A DNA stretch of 41,209 nt from assembly GCF_027924145.1 (NCBI RefSeq), contig NZ_BRVP01000027.1, positions 1-41,209 on the forward strand, written 5' to 3'. The notes under the pieces are model-generated. The model worked only from the letters and a program-made list of their open reading frames with translations, did not search any database and was not told where the DNA came from. Positions within the stretch are counted from its first letter, which is position 1. Each line of letters starts with the position of its first letter. This DNA comes from Neptunitalea chrysea. GTDB taxonomy: Bacteria; Bacteroidota; Bacteroidia; Flavobacteriales; Flavobacteriaceae. Shown in pieces: positions 26,420-34,979 of the stretch. The position numbers and the translations under genes are program-made.

Positions 26420-27019
26420 ATGCGTGCAAAAGACAAATCTATATCCCAACTTAATTTTTTAGCTCCGACCTTGGCTGAACAGCTGAATCCCGGGCATCCA
26501 CTATATCTTTTAGCCCATGAGATCGACTGGGGGTATTTTGAAGATGAGTTTTCCGTTTTGTATTCGGATAAGGGGCGTCCAGCCCATAGTATTCGCTTGA
26601 TGACCTCGCTGTTATTGCTCAAATCGATCTACAACCTCTCAGATGAAAAGCTGGTGGAAGAACATTGGGAGATGAATGCGTATTTTCAATATTTCAGTGG
26701 AGAACAGCAGCAACACTGGGGACAGCCCTGTGCAGCCAGTGACTTGGTACACTTCCGGCAACGTATTGGAGAATCGGGGGTAGAAAAAATCCTGAAGCAT
26801 TCGATAGATAAGCATGGTAAGGACGGGCAGGATCCTGATGTGAGTGTAGATAGCACTGCTCAGGAGAAGAACATCACCTATCCTACCGATGCCAAGTTGC
26901 ATAAAAAGATTATAGACAAATGTGTAAAAAAGAAGCTATCGCCCTGCGCAGGAGCTATAAATACACGGCCAAACAACTGCTTCGGGATACCTACAATGGC
27001 ACTCATCCTAAACGCCTGA
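26420..27019 (+). CDS. IS5-family transposase, N-terminal frame (orfA)
   Basis: The first frame, about 199 codons, holds the N-terminal DUF772-type domain (HPLYLLAHEIDWGYFEDEFS, then RPAHSIRLMTSLLLLKSIYN and WEMNAYFQYFSGE) and the first catalytic aspartate in DVSVDSTAQEKNITYPTDAK. After IIDKCVKKK the frame runs into non-family sequence and stops. The two later catalytic residues are in the next frame. The slippery heptamer A-AAA-AAG lies at the junction near 26935 in exactly the phase for -1 slippage. Confidence 0.75.
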   Translation: MRAKDKSISQLNFLAPTLAEQLNPGHPLYLLAHEIDWGYFEDEFSVLYSDKGRPAHSIRLMTSLLLLKSIYNLSDEKLVEEHWEMNAYFQYFSGEQQQHWGQPCAASDLVHFRQRIGESGVEKILKHSIDKHGKDGQDPDVSVDSTAQEKNITYPTDAKLHKKIIDKCVKKKLSPCAGAINTRPNNCFGIPTMALILNA

Positions 27020-27765
27020 AAAAAGCCGATGCGGCCAAGCGGAAGCTCAAGACCGTAGCCGGGCGCTTGGTCAGGGAGTTAGAGCGTAAACTTCCACCGG
27101 GAGACTTTGCCCGGGAACTAGAGCTCTTTAAAAAGGTACTGTCCCAACAAAAAGACAGCAAGGATAAGATTTACAGCCTGCACGAACCCCAAGTCTACTG
27201 TATGAGCAAAGGCAAAACCCATAAGAAATATGAATATGGCTGCAAGGCCTCTGTGGTATTGACACAAAAGACAGGGATTATTGTAGGAGCCATGACCTTT
27301 AAAACCAATGTGTATGATGGACATACCCTGGAAGAAGTGTTGCAACAGGCTCAAACCCTGACCGGGAAGTCCCTTAAAACAGCTACTGTGGACAGGGGAT
27401 ATCAGGGAAAACAACAAGTAGGGAACACCCAGATACTTCTTCCAAAGCCCCCATTAAAAAGGGACAGTGCGTATCAAAAACGAAAAAAACGCAAACATCA
27501 TCGCAGAAGGGCAGCCATAGAACCCATTATCGGGCATCTGAAAGCAGATCATAGGGTAGCGAGAAACTTCTTGAAAGGACAAATGGGCGACAGTATCAAT
27601 TTTATCATGGCCGCCGCCGGGTTTAACTTCAAGAAATTGATGGTAAAACTCCAACAGGCTAAAGGTTGGCTCTGTTTAGAAATCGATCTACACAATTACA
27701 ACGGTTTTTTCTCCGTAGATATTACCAGACACAAACTAATGACCAAACCTATAACCCTTTTTTAA
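26920..27765 (+). CDS. IS5-family transposase, C-terminal frame (orfB)
   Basis: The second frame, -1 relative to the first, carries the rest of the transposase. It contains LRRSYKYTAKQLLRDTYN, the second catalytic aspartate in TVDRGYQGK and the glutamate in RRRAAIEPIIGHLKADHR, followed by the C-terminal helices (INFIMAAAGFNFKKL). The nominal start (MCKKEAIALRR) has no family support, so the frame is probably reached by frameshifting or is inactive. If the join is a deletion, a few residues between KCV and KEAIALRRSY are missing. In relatives I remember this stretch as slightly longer. Confidence 0.75.
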   Translation: MCKKEAIALRRSYKYTAKQLLRDTYNGTHPKRLKKADAAKRKLKTVAGRLVRELERKLPPGDFARELELFKKVLSQQKDSKDKIYSLHEPQVYCMSKGKTHKKYEYGCKASVVLTQKTGIIVGAMTFKTNVYDGHTLEEVLQQAQTLTGKSLKTATVDRGYQGKQQVGNTQILLPKPPLKRDSAYQKRKKRKHHRRRAAIEPIIGHLKADHRVARNFLKGQMGDSINFIMAAAGFNFKKLMVKLQQAKGWLCLEIDLHNYNGFFSVDITRHKLMTKPITLF

Positions 27766-27841
27766 GGGTCAACTCAATAGACTTTTGAAGATCAAACTGA
27801 TTGGATAGTGAATCATCATCACTTTATACCAGTGAAATAAG

Positions 27842-28402
27842 TTAAATGTCTTCCAGGTTTTCTCTACGCTTGTTCTTTATCTGTTTATAAAATGTTGGCG
27901 TTAGTCCGGTTATTTTCTTAAACTGGCTGGACAAGTGCCCCACACTACTATAATGAAGACGGTACGCAATTTCGGTAAGATTTAGTTCATCATACAACAA
28001 TAACTCTTTCACCTTTTCTATTTTATGTATGATGATAAACTGCTGTAGGGTAATACCTTTCACTTCTGAAAAAAGGTTCGAAAGATAAATATAATCATAT
28101 CCTATTTTTTCGCTGATATAATCAGAGTTGTTTACCTGAGGCAGTTCATCGGAAAAATGAATCATGTGTATAATAAGAGCTTTTATTTTCTCAATAAGAA
28201 TACTTTTTTTATCCTCCATTAATTCAAGACCTGATCCCAGTAGATTACGATCCAGTTCACTACGTTGCATTGGTGTAATGGGTTTCAAAAGTTCTACCAT
28301 TCCCAAATCTATAGATCGGTATTCTAAGCCTAACTTTTCAAGTTCAGACTTTACCATCATTTTACAACGAAGACTCACCATGTATTTTATATATAAAATC
28401 AT
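27842..28402 (-). CDS. Small AraC-family regulator with HMA-like N-terminus
   Basis: This is a 186-residue transcriptional regulator. The C-terminal 100 residues are an AraC double helix-turn-helix (YIYLSNLFSEVKGITLQQFI, then LNLTEIAYRLHYSSVGHLSS and FKKITGLTPTFYKQ). The N-terminal 75 residues (ILYIKYMVSLRCKMMVKSEL) follow the ferredoxin-like pattern of heavy-metal-associated domains. The usual MxCxxC would align with MVSLRC, so the first cysteine is serine. A metal or redox stress signal is possible but unproven. It is divergent from the GH130 gene across 271 nt and could regulate it. Confidence 0.85.
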   Translation of the reverse strand: MILYIKYMVSLRCKMMVKSELEKLGLEYRSIDLGMVELLKPITPMQRSELDRNLLGSGLELMEDKKSILIEKIKALIIHMIHFSDELPQVNNSDYISEKIGYDYIYLSNLFSEVKGITLQQFIIIHKIEKVKELLLYDELNLTEIAYRLHYSSVGHLSSQFKKITGLTPTFYKQIKNKRRENLEDI

Positions 28403-28673
28403 AAATCATTTTTCCATTTAGGAACGTTTAAAAAGCCTTCATATCTTCTCAACTTCATCTCCTTAAAGATATTCAATCAGAATCATATAATGCTATTAAT
28501 TAACAATACTATAAGTACTACACTAGCATAACCTAGGGGATTCATATCGGAAAATAAAATAACTCCCTGCTCCTTTAAATATGTAAAGACTATCTTTTTA
28601 TCTGGAACTTTAAATCCTTTCGAAAGTTTACCTTTCGGTTTATCTCATTAGCTTGAGACTAATGTAATAAGCT

Positions 28674-30146
28674 ATGCAAATCCCTATACTTCGAAAAGAT
28701 ATTCAATTTTTTCCTGATCCATCACGGGTAATTACCCGCTTTTTTTCCAACGGAGAGCTTCACACAAAAAGTTTACTTCAACGGGTGATGATGTTAGACG
28801 AGCCACAGGTACGGCTTATTTTAGAGCAAACATTGCGAGAATTTGCCGGACGACATCGCAACCTATTTGAAGTATTTCATAGGCATTGTGAACAAATCAA
28901 CCCTATTATTGAGCGCTACGGAATACCTTACGACCAACTAACAGATCAGCGTAAAATGTTACTGGGAGCTTACTCCACCATGGAATATGCTGTTGAAGCT
29001 GCTGCACTTTTTAATCCTTCGATTGTAGAAGATCCAGATCAAACATTTTTGGAGGCAGGAGAAAAAAGAGTTATTTTATCGTTCCGGGCTACAGGAGAAG
29101 GGCATATTTCTTCAGTTGTCTTCCGAAGAGCTATTTTAGATAAAGAAAACAACCTACGAATAGTAAAGGTGGGAAAACATATTGAAATGGCCGAAATTAT
29201 TCATAAGAATCTATACGATAAAAAACGGTTCATTACTAAAATGTCTGAAATGCATATTCCAGAAAAATACACTGCCGGATTTATGGAAACACTTCCTGAG
29301 AAATTCGAATACATGATGTTGTTAAATAGTATGGATCGAATGTTGGAAAAGGAGTTTGTAAGTGCTGAACAAAGAAAAGCCATTGTAGAGATTACCTGGC
29401 TTATCGATTCCTATTACGATGTACAATTTCAAGGAGATTCTGACTTAAGTGAGCGTGTTATTTTTCCCTTATCTGCTTCCGAGAAAAATGGTATTGAAGA
29501 TGCCCGTTTTGTGCGATTGTATGATGAAGACGATCATTCCGTTAAAGTATATGCTACTTATACGGCTTTTAACGGACAGACCATCTTACCCAAATTACTA
29601 GCTACAAAAGATTTTTACACTTTCAGAATGATGCCCTTATTAGGAAATGGTGCACAAAATAAAAATTTAGCCTTATTCCCACGGAAAATTAATGGCAACT
29701 ATGCCATGCTCGCCCGGGTAGATGGAATAAATAATTATATAATGTATTCTTCTAGAATAACGGTCTGGAATAATCCTATTTTACTACAGGAGCCGGAATT
29801 CCCTTGGGAACTAAACCATATGGGTAATTGTGGTTCTCCACTATGGACTCCTGAAGGATGGTTACTTATTACCCATGGTGTTGGTCCTATGCGACGTTAT
29901 TGTATTGGGGTATCACTTTTAAGTCTAAGCGACCCTACTCAGGTCATTGGTCGATTAAAAGAACCTCTACTGGTTCCATTGGAAAGGGAACGAGAAGGAT
30001 ATGTCCCCAATGTAGTCTATTCCTGTGGTGCATTGATACATAATGATAGTTTGATATTACCTTATGCCATTTCCGATTATGCTTCCTCTTATGCCGTAAT
30101 ATCCCTACCGGTTTTGATGGAGGTCTTACGAAACAACCATTTGTAA
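28674..30146 (+). CDS. GH130-family mannoside phosphorylase/mannosidase-like protein
   Basis: This is a 490-residue cytoplasmic protein with no signal peptide. An N-terminal helical extension of about 120 residues (SLLQRVMMLDEPQVRLILEQ) precedes a five-bladed propeller typical of GH130 (FNPSIVEDPDQTFLE, ILSFRATGEGHISSVVFR). The family signature normally written GxEDPR appears as GIEDARF, with Glu275-Asp276; the aspartate is the expected general acid. GH130 enzymes phosphorolyse or hydrolyse beta-mannosides, and long forms with this extension act on beta-1,2-linked mannose in some Bacteroides. It faces a GT4 gene tail to tail with an 11-nt gap. Its partners are glycosyltransferases rather than importers, so it may recycle an internally made mannoside. 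The exact activity is uncertain. Confidence 0.85.
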   Translation: MQIPILRKDIQFFPDPSRVITRFFSNGELHTKSLLQRVMMLDEPQVRLILEQTLREFAGRHRNLFEVFHRHCEQINPIIERYGIPYDQLTDQRKMLLGAYSTMEYAVEAAALFNPSIVEDPDQTFLEAGEKRVILSFRATGEGHISSVVFRRAILDKENNLRIVKVGKHIEMAEIIHKNLYDKKRFITKMSEMHIPEKYTAGFMETLPEKFEYMMLLNSMDRMLEKEFVSAEQRKAIVEITWLIDSYYDVQFQGDSDLSERVIFPLSASEKNGIEDARFVRLYDEDDHSVKVYATYTAFNGQTILPKLLATKDFYTFRMMPLLGNGAQNKNLALFPRKINGNYAMLARVDGINNYIMYSSRITVWNNPILLQEPEFPWELNHMGNCGSPLWTPEGWLLITHGVGPMRRYCIGVSLLSLSDPTQVIGRLKEPLLVPLEREREGYVPNVVYSCGALIHNDSLILPYAISDYASSYAVISLPVLMEVLRNNHL

Positions 30147-30157
30147 CTACCTCTCCC

Positions 30158-32395
30158 TTACCGGCCAAACATCATAAATTCTTCATGTGCTTGTAAAACG
30201 GTTAAATGAGACATTAAATAAGCCAGCGAACTTTCAGCTCCTTGGTTCCTGTTCACACCATAATTCTCAAAGCCGTCACAACATCCTTTGGTTTCAAAAT
30301 CGTATAGACTCATGCGTAAATCGTTCTCTCCTAAAAACCACATAAAGGAGCTGAAAAGCAGATTCAGAAATGTTTTATCATGGGTACATATAAAAGCTTG
30401 GTGATACATTAAAACCATGGCCAGCGCATCAATAGGTTGTTGTGCAAAGATGGACCTTACTCCATCTTTAACAAACCAATCTTTATTTCCAATTACTGAT
30501 AAGTATCCCTCTTTCATGGTATGACCAGTAAGAAAATCCATGGTAATAAAAGCTACCTTGGTAACATACAAATCATTTAAGTGTTGTGAAGCATGTAATA
30601 AAGAAAGTGGAAGTATAGCATTGTCATAGGCTAACAAATTTTCAAACCACTGCCAGTCTTCGGTATGGTGTTCATCATATTTTAAGGTTAGTTTTTTTGT
30701 TAAATTCCGTAAGCGTTCCGTCATCTCATCATCAGATGGATTTTTACTCAGGTAATAGCATATCCCAATAATGGTATTGGCAACACTCCTTATGGATTTC
30801 AAGTGTTCAAAATTTGGGGCAGCATCAAAAAAAAGCAATCTACCCGTCTGGTAATATGCATCGTTAGGTGAATTTCCTAATAAATATCCCAAAGCCCAAA
30901 TGGTTCTTCCAAAAGAATCTTCGGATCCCACTTCATCGAGAAAACTCCGATTAAAACTTAAAAAATTCCGGAAAGTACCATCCTTATGCTGCATGTAATG
31001 AATATAACTGAGGTAAATGGGCATAAGTTCCAAAGCCTGCTCATCTTTATTTCGTTTATACGTCATTAATGCCATTAGTAAAGCCCGGGCATTGTCATCT
31101 AAACAATAACCTTCTTTTAAATTAGGAATACCAAATTTTGCGTGTTGAATAATGCCGGTATCATCAGTTAGTCTTTTGATATGGGTTAACGAAAATGGGG
31201 GTAACATCAAAGGATCTAGTGTAGTTTCTTTGGGGGTTATAAGCATTTCAGGTTGTTCCAAAATGCTCTGGCATAGGGCAGCGTATTGCTTTCCTATTTC
31301 CGTCCATATCAAATTCCGTCCGTATGCCATAGCTCTTTCCTGAATGTCTTCACATTCCTGAGGAGTATCCAACAAATGATTTAAAGTATCGGATAACATT
31401 TCTGTATTGTTAAAATCGAATAATACCCCCCTACCCTCTGCCAATAGTTCAGCGGCATGCCAGAAAGGTGTAGAAACTACTACACAACCTGCACCTAATG
31501 CATAGGATAAAGTACCACTGGTAATTTGAGCTTCATTTACATAGGGAGTCATATAAATATCGCAAGCCGCAAGATATTTAAATAGTTCTGTTTCTTCAAT
31601 AAACTCATTTAAAAATACAACATGTTTACTGAGCTTTAGGCTTTTAATGAGCAATTGCAGGTAATTACGGTACTCTTCTCCGGAATGTCGCAATACATTC
31701 GGGTGTGTTTTACCAATAACAATGTATAATACCTCCGGATGACGTCTAATAATTTCCGGTAATGCTTTAATTACAATTTCCAGCCCTTTATTTCTTCCCA
31801 TAAATCCAAAGGTCAACAGCACCTTATGGGCTTCCAGCTTAAAGTTTCTCTTGGAATGCATTCGGTCAAAATGAAGGTCGGGTACCCCATGTTCTATAAC
31901 GGCTATTTTATGTTCCGGAACCTCATAGATGCTTTGCAGGAACTGAACCGCTTTTTGGGACATGACTACTAATTTAGCAGCCATTTTACAAATCTCCTTT
32001 AGTATGGCCCGTTCATTATAAGAGGGATTTTCTAGGATAGTATGTAGGGTAACAACCACCGGTACCTGCACACGATACAGCAACGGTAATATATACACTC
32101 CGTTTAATCCTCCAAAAATTCCGAATTCATGTTCCAGAATACACAGATCTGCACCACTGATATTAATAAAATCGGCAGCTTTCAGGTAGTCTGTCTGTTC
32201 TTCCTGCTCTATAATTAATTTAACCTCTTTCGGATAGTTATAAACAATGTGATGATCATTCATGGCTAACACCATCAGCTCATGTTCCGCCTGATCCGGT
32301 AAGGTGTTTCCGGCTATGGATTGCACTAAGTTTTGAGTAAATGTACCAATACCGCATTCCCGGGGAGGGTATGTACCCACAAAGGCTATTTTCAT
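30158..32395 (-). CDS. GT4 glycosyltransferase fused to an alpha/alpha-toroid domain
   Basis: This is a 745-residue two-domain protein. Residues 1-385 are a GT-B fold family 4 transferase (FVGTYPPRECGIGTFTQNL at the N-terminus, LTFGFMGRNKGLEIVIKAL, then TPYVNEAQITSGTLSYALGA). Residues about 395-745 are an all-helical, repeat-like domain (NLKEGYCLDDNARALLMAL, EDSFGRTIWALGYLLG, RNQGAESSLAYLM) resembling alpha/alpha-toroid glycosidase or lyase folds. No signal peptide is present. The fusion suggests one protein that both adds a sugar and processes or binds the product. The start codon is only about 14 nt after the T tract of a strong hairpin (32409-32449). The product is not known; mannosyl transfer is an inference from the GH130 neighbour. 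Confidence 0.85.
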   Translation of the reverse strand: MKIAFVGTYPPRECGIGTFTQNLVQSIAGNTLPDQAEHELMVLAMNDHHIVYNYPKEVKLIIEQEEQTDYLKAADFINISGADLCILEHEFGIFGGLNGVYILPLLYRVQVPVVVTLHTILENPSYNERAILKEICKMAAKLVVMSQKAVQFLQSIYEVPEHKIAVIEHGVPDLHFDRMHSKRNFKLEAHKVLLTFGFMGRNKGLEIVIKALPEIIRRHPEVLYIVIGKTHPNVLRHSGEEYRNYLQLLIKSLKLSKHVVFLNEFIEETELFKYLAACDIYMTPYVNEAQITSGTLSYALGAGCVVVSTPFWHAAELLAEGRGVLFDFNNTEMLSDTLNHLLDTPQECEDIQERAMAYGRNLIWTEIGKQYAALCQSILEQPEMLITPKETTLDPLMLPPFSLTHIKRLTDDTGIIQHAKFGIPNLKEGYCLDDNARALLMALMTYKRNKDEQALELMPIYLSYIHYMQHKDGTFRNFLSFNRSFLDEVGSEDSFGRTIWALGYLLGNSPNDAYYQTGRLLFFDAAPNFEHLKSIRSVANTIIGICYYLSKNPSDDEMTERLRNLTKKLTLKYDEHHTEDWQWFENLLAYDNAILPLSLLHASQHLNDLYVTKVAFITMDFLTGHTMKEGYLSVIGNKDWFVKDGVRSIFAQQPIDALAMVLMYHQAFICTHDKTFLNLLFSSFMWFLGENDLRMSLYDFETKGCCDGFENYGVNRNQGAESSLAYLMSHLTVLQAHEEFMMFGR

Positions 32396-32408
32396 AAGAT
32401 TTATATTT

Positions 32409-32449
32409 AAAAAAAGATCATCGCTGAACTCGACCGTTCAGCGATGATC
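32409..32449 (-). terminator. Strong intrinsic terminator or leader attenuator before the GT4 gene
   Basis: A perfect 14-bp inverted repeat (GATCATCGCTGAAC / GTTCAGCGATGATC) with a 6-nt loop is followed on the minus strand by seven T residues. The GT4 start codon comes right after. It should stop transcription from the small gene upstream. No room is left for a separate GT4 promoter downstream of it. Confidence 0.85.
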
Positions 32450-32514
32450 ACAACTAACTGTAACAGCCGATTGTATGTTTGAAATACGAATGGATACTAT
32501 GAACAATCAGTATA

Positions 32515-32628
32515 TTATTCTTTCTTTTTTTCATTCTTTTTTTCAGCCTTATCGGCACGTTTCTCCATCAAATCTTTCACTGCTTTTTTCTTATTGTTCT
32601 TTTCCGATTTCTTTTTATCTTTAGACAT
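32515..32628 (-). CDS. 37-residue lysine-rich small protein
   Basis: ATG at 32628 opens a 37-codon frame starting MSKDKKKSEKNNKKKAVKDL and ending EKKKE with TAA at 32515-32517. More than 40 percent of residues are lysine, with regular glutamate and aspartate, so it should form a highly charged helix. A perfect terminator follows within 70 nt and a 230-nt leader precedes it, which supports a real transcript. I recall similar tiny charged proteins in flavobacteria but know of no function; RNA or DNA association is a guess. Confidence 0.55.
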   Translation of the reverse strand: MSKDKKKSEKNNKKKAVKDLMEKRADKAEKKNEKKKE

Positions 32629-32858
32629 ATAAAATATTTTTATAATTAATTGAGCCGCTCTGGCAAAAGGAAGGTACTCCCATTTAATGGGATGTATGCT
32701 ATAGAATTAAATAATTATGTTACATAATTCACGGAAAAGTATAAAAATATACCCTACACGAACCTCACACAATAAGGTTTCTTCAATTCTTCACTCATAA
32801 TCCTGTGGTATTCCATTTCATGTTTTACTTAATGAGTTATGAAGCTCATATAGTTACG

Positions 32859-33308
32859 TCAAAATTTAGAAGTCGTTAATATGATCAGGTTGTCAGGATG
32901 TAACACATCGCTATCATCTTCTGCTGTAATATATACTTTTACAGGATTATAAGAAGAGACAGTTTCTATAGAGGCTTTCATTTGTTTAGACATAAAGCCT
33001 GTTTTACTATTTAATTGTCCTAATTTTATGATTTCACTCTTATCGGTTAACATCCATGCTACATAACTTTTTTTAGGAGGTTGCAGCCTACTCACGTCCG
33101 CCAGATCCACCACATTAATATCTAGTACATAGTTGTTATTGTTATTTTTATCTGTATGTATTTTTACATAGCCCTTGGCAGCCGGAACAACAGATGACTC
33201 TTGGAATACTATTTTTTTGGCACATGATACAACCGATAACATAAGTATTGCGACTAAAACTGTTTGAAGAATTTTCTTTCCATTCCTCTTTTTTATATAT
33301 GATTCCAT
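32859..33308 (-). CDS. Small hypothetical lipoprotein
   Basis: ATG at 33308 gives a 149-residue protein with a charged N-terminus, a hydrophobic stretch and the lipobox SVVSC (C29). The frame is open 25 codons further upstream, but that extension lacks signal-peptide logic. The mature domain is beta-rich ([51 protein letters not shown]), recalling the periplasmic beta-sandwich of anti-sigma-K-type proteins, but no anti-sigma helix is present. It lies 135 nt downstream of the GH100-like gene on the same strand. Function is unknown; an envelope-stress role fits the neighbourhood. Confidence 0.7.
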   Translation of the reverse strand: MESYIKKRNGKKILQTVLVAILMLSVVSCAKKIVFQESSVVPAAKGYVKIHTDKNNNNNYVLDINVVDLADVSRLQPPKKSYVAWMLTDKSEIIKLGQLNSKTGFMSKQMKASIETVSSYNPVKVYITAEDDSDVLHPDNLIILTTSKF

Positions 33309-33443
33309 AATTTCATTTAGTTTATTTGTTTTATTAAATATCACTTTTTCAAACCAGTAAAGCATTACAGTTATAAATTTCATTATTGCAGATTTTACAG
33401 TTGTATTGATTTTTGAATTTGAAGTGTAAAATCACTAAGATTA

Positions 33444-34640
33444 CTACCAATAATCCTGCCCCTGTCCGGCTTCTCTTATTTCGTCAAAAAAAGGAGTTCT
33501 TTTTTGTTCAACACAAGCTACTGCATAAAGAAATAAGGCTGCACTCCAACTTTGCCAGTCCTGCCCCATTGGTTTACCATCCAAAGCCCCAATCCATTCA
33601 TTAAAACCAAATTTAAGTTTCTCATTGTTGGCTCTTCTGTTAAGTTGGGCAAGCGCCAATAACTTTTCTTCAGCTAAAGCATATTTTTGATTTGCGACAA
33701 GTGCAGCCACATAGAAAGCACAAATAAAAGGCCAAACCCCACCATTGTGATAATTTCCCGGCATATTATACCTTTCATATCGCTGCAACCAATCATCATC
33801 CCCCGGTAAAATATACGGGAAAAAATTAGGAGGTAAATCGCCTCTAAGTTGATCATTTTCTCGGAGGTCAGACAACTGATCTTCTACCCACTGAATTGTT
33901 TTTTCTGCATCTTCAGCCGTTGAAATGCCTGCTAGAATGGCTAGAGAATTTCCCAATAAATCAAAACGATTACTGCTAAAATTTTTATAAGACCAGCAAG
34001 CATAATAGGGTTTGTTATTTATTTTTAAACCTTCATGCAAATTAAAATGATCCATACTTTTTTCCTTTAAGGTCAAATGATCCATCTCATTTCGGACACC
34101 CTGAGCTCTGTCTTTGTGTCCCAAGACAGCTAAATAACTATAGGACAAGGTATTTACGTATAGTCCATATCCATATATCCATTGTTCATCACGCCAATCA
34201 CTTGTAGGTTGTTGGGCTATTAAATAACCATCAGAAGGGCTTTGGTATTCCATCCAAACCATTGCCTTTTCAACCGCTTTTTCCAAAAAATCAGGCTCAT
34301 TAGTTAATTTTCTGTACACCCCTATAGCAAAAAGAAATAATGGGGTGGTATCACTTGCTCCTAAATCATTTTTGCTGTGTACCAATGAAGAAATATGACC
34401 ATTTTTTGTTTGGTTCTCTGCAAGCGTTTCTAAAATCAGCTTCATACTGTCAACCAGTACCTTATTTCCAGTAACAGCTACACCTAATATGGAAAGTAGT
34501 AAATCCCGGGTATAAGGTTCGGGATATCCCCATCCTGCGGTGCGGGGCAATCCATCAAAAGGGCCATGCGTATTATGCAATAAAACTTCTAATGCAGCCT
34601 TCTTGGCCTGTTGGATTATTTGTCTATTTTCAATTTCCAT
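33444..34640 (-). CDS. GH100/neutral-invertase-like (alpha/alpha)6 glycosidase
   Basis: ATG at 34640 (MEIENRQIIQQAKKAALEVL) is preferred over an in-frame TTG seven codons upstream, giving about 398 residues without a signal peptide. The fold is an (alpha/alpha)6 barrel: PEPYTRDLLLSILGVAV carries the RD motif of invertase-like enzymes, YGYGLYVNTLSYSYLAVLG follows, then PGNYHNGGVWPFICAFYVAA and GQDWQSWSAALFLYAVA. These are the conserved segments of GH100 neutral invertases and the related GH37, GH63 and amylo-alpha-1,6-glucosidase-like proteins. The substrate may be a sucrose-like or glucosyl/mannosyl disaccharide; the exact family is uncertain. It probably hydrolyses a product of the neighbouring GT4 enzymes. 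Confidence 0.75.
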   Translation of the reverse strand: MEIENRQIIQQAKKAALEVLLHNTHGPFDGLPRTAGWGYPEPYTRDLLLSILGVAVTGNKVLVDSMKLILETLAENQTKNGHISSLVHSKNDLGASDTTPLFLFAIGVYRKLTNEPDFLEKAVEKAMVWMEYQSPSDGYLIAQQPTSDWRDEQWIYGYGLYVNTLSYSYLAVLGHKDRAQGVRNEMDHLTLKEKSMDHFNLHEGLKINNKPYYACWSYKNFSSNRFDLLGNSLAILAGISTAEDAEKTIQWVEDQLSDLRENDQLRGDLPPNFFPYILPGDDDWLQRYERYNMPGNYHNGGVWPFICAFYVAALVANQKYALAEEKLLALAQLNRRANNEKLKFGFNEWIGALDGKPMGQDWQSWSAALFLYAVACVEQKRTPFFDEIREAGQGQDYW

Positions 34641-34979
34641 ATTTTTATAGGTTTGTTGCAAACTTCCATCTTTAGAAATTCACTTAGTATATTCGCAAAA
34701 CTTTACTGTTATGAACTTGTCATTTCATGATGACCGGTTCATTGTAGATTTCACATACTTTTAATGTATTTGAAGCACAGAGGCCTGTATACTATTAAGT
34801 ATAAAACTGTCTGTAACGGTACTCGATATCTTGGTTGTATCAAATGGTTTTATTTCCTAAAGATTAGATGTCCTTTCAATTTTTTTAGGTAATCCAAATT
34901 CTTGTGAGTTAATTTGTTTGCTTCAAAATTTAACAGCATTCTTATAAGGTATTAATTTCCATCTTAAAACCATCTAAAA
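34641..34979. other. Intergenic gap inside the glycan module
   Basis: No gene is evident. A 6-bp inverted repeat (TATACT-ATTA-AGTATA) lies near 34787-34802. The length suggests a separate promoter for the GH100-like gene, but no clear TAnnTTTG match was found on the minus strand. Confidence 0.4.

Larger units (their letters stand above)
26420..27765 (+). mobile_element. IS5-type insertion sequence, transposase split in two frames
   Basis: The element carries two overlapping frames that together make one DDE transposase. An inverted repeat ACCCTT/AAGGGT straddles the stop codon. I could not find a convincing pair of terminal inverted repeats, so the element limits are not set; the coordinates are those of the coding part. 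It is richer in GC than the surrounding debris. Confidence 0.75.

Noticed and set aside
28590-28672. Short inverted repeats (CGAAAG/CTTTCG and CATTAG/CTAATG) upstream of the GH130 gene as operators
   Set aside because: The stems are 6 bp, AT-rich and unsupported by any second copy in the window, so I did not list them as sites.
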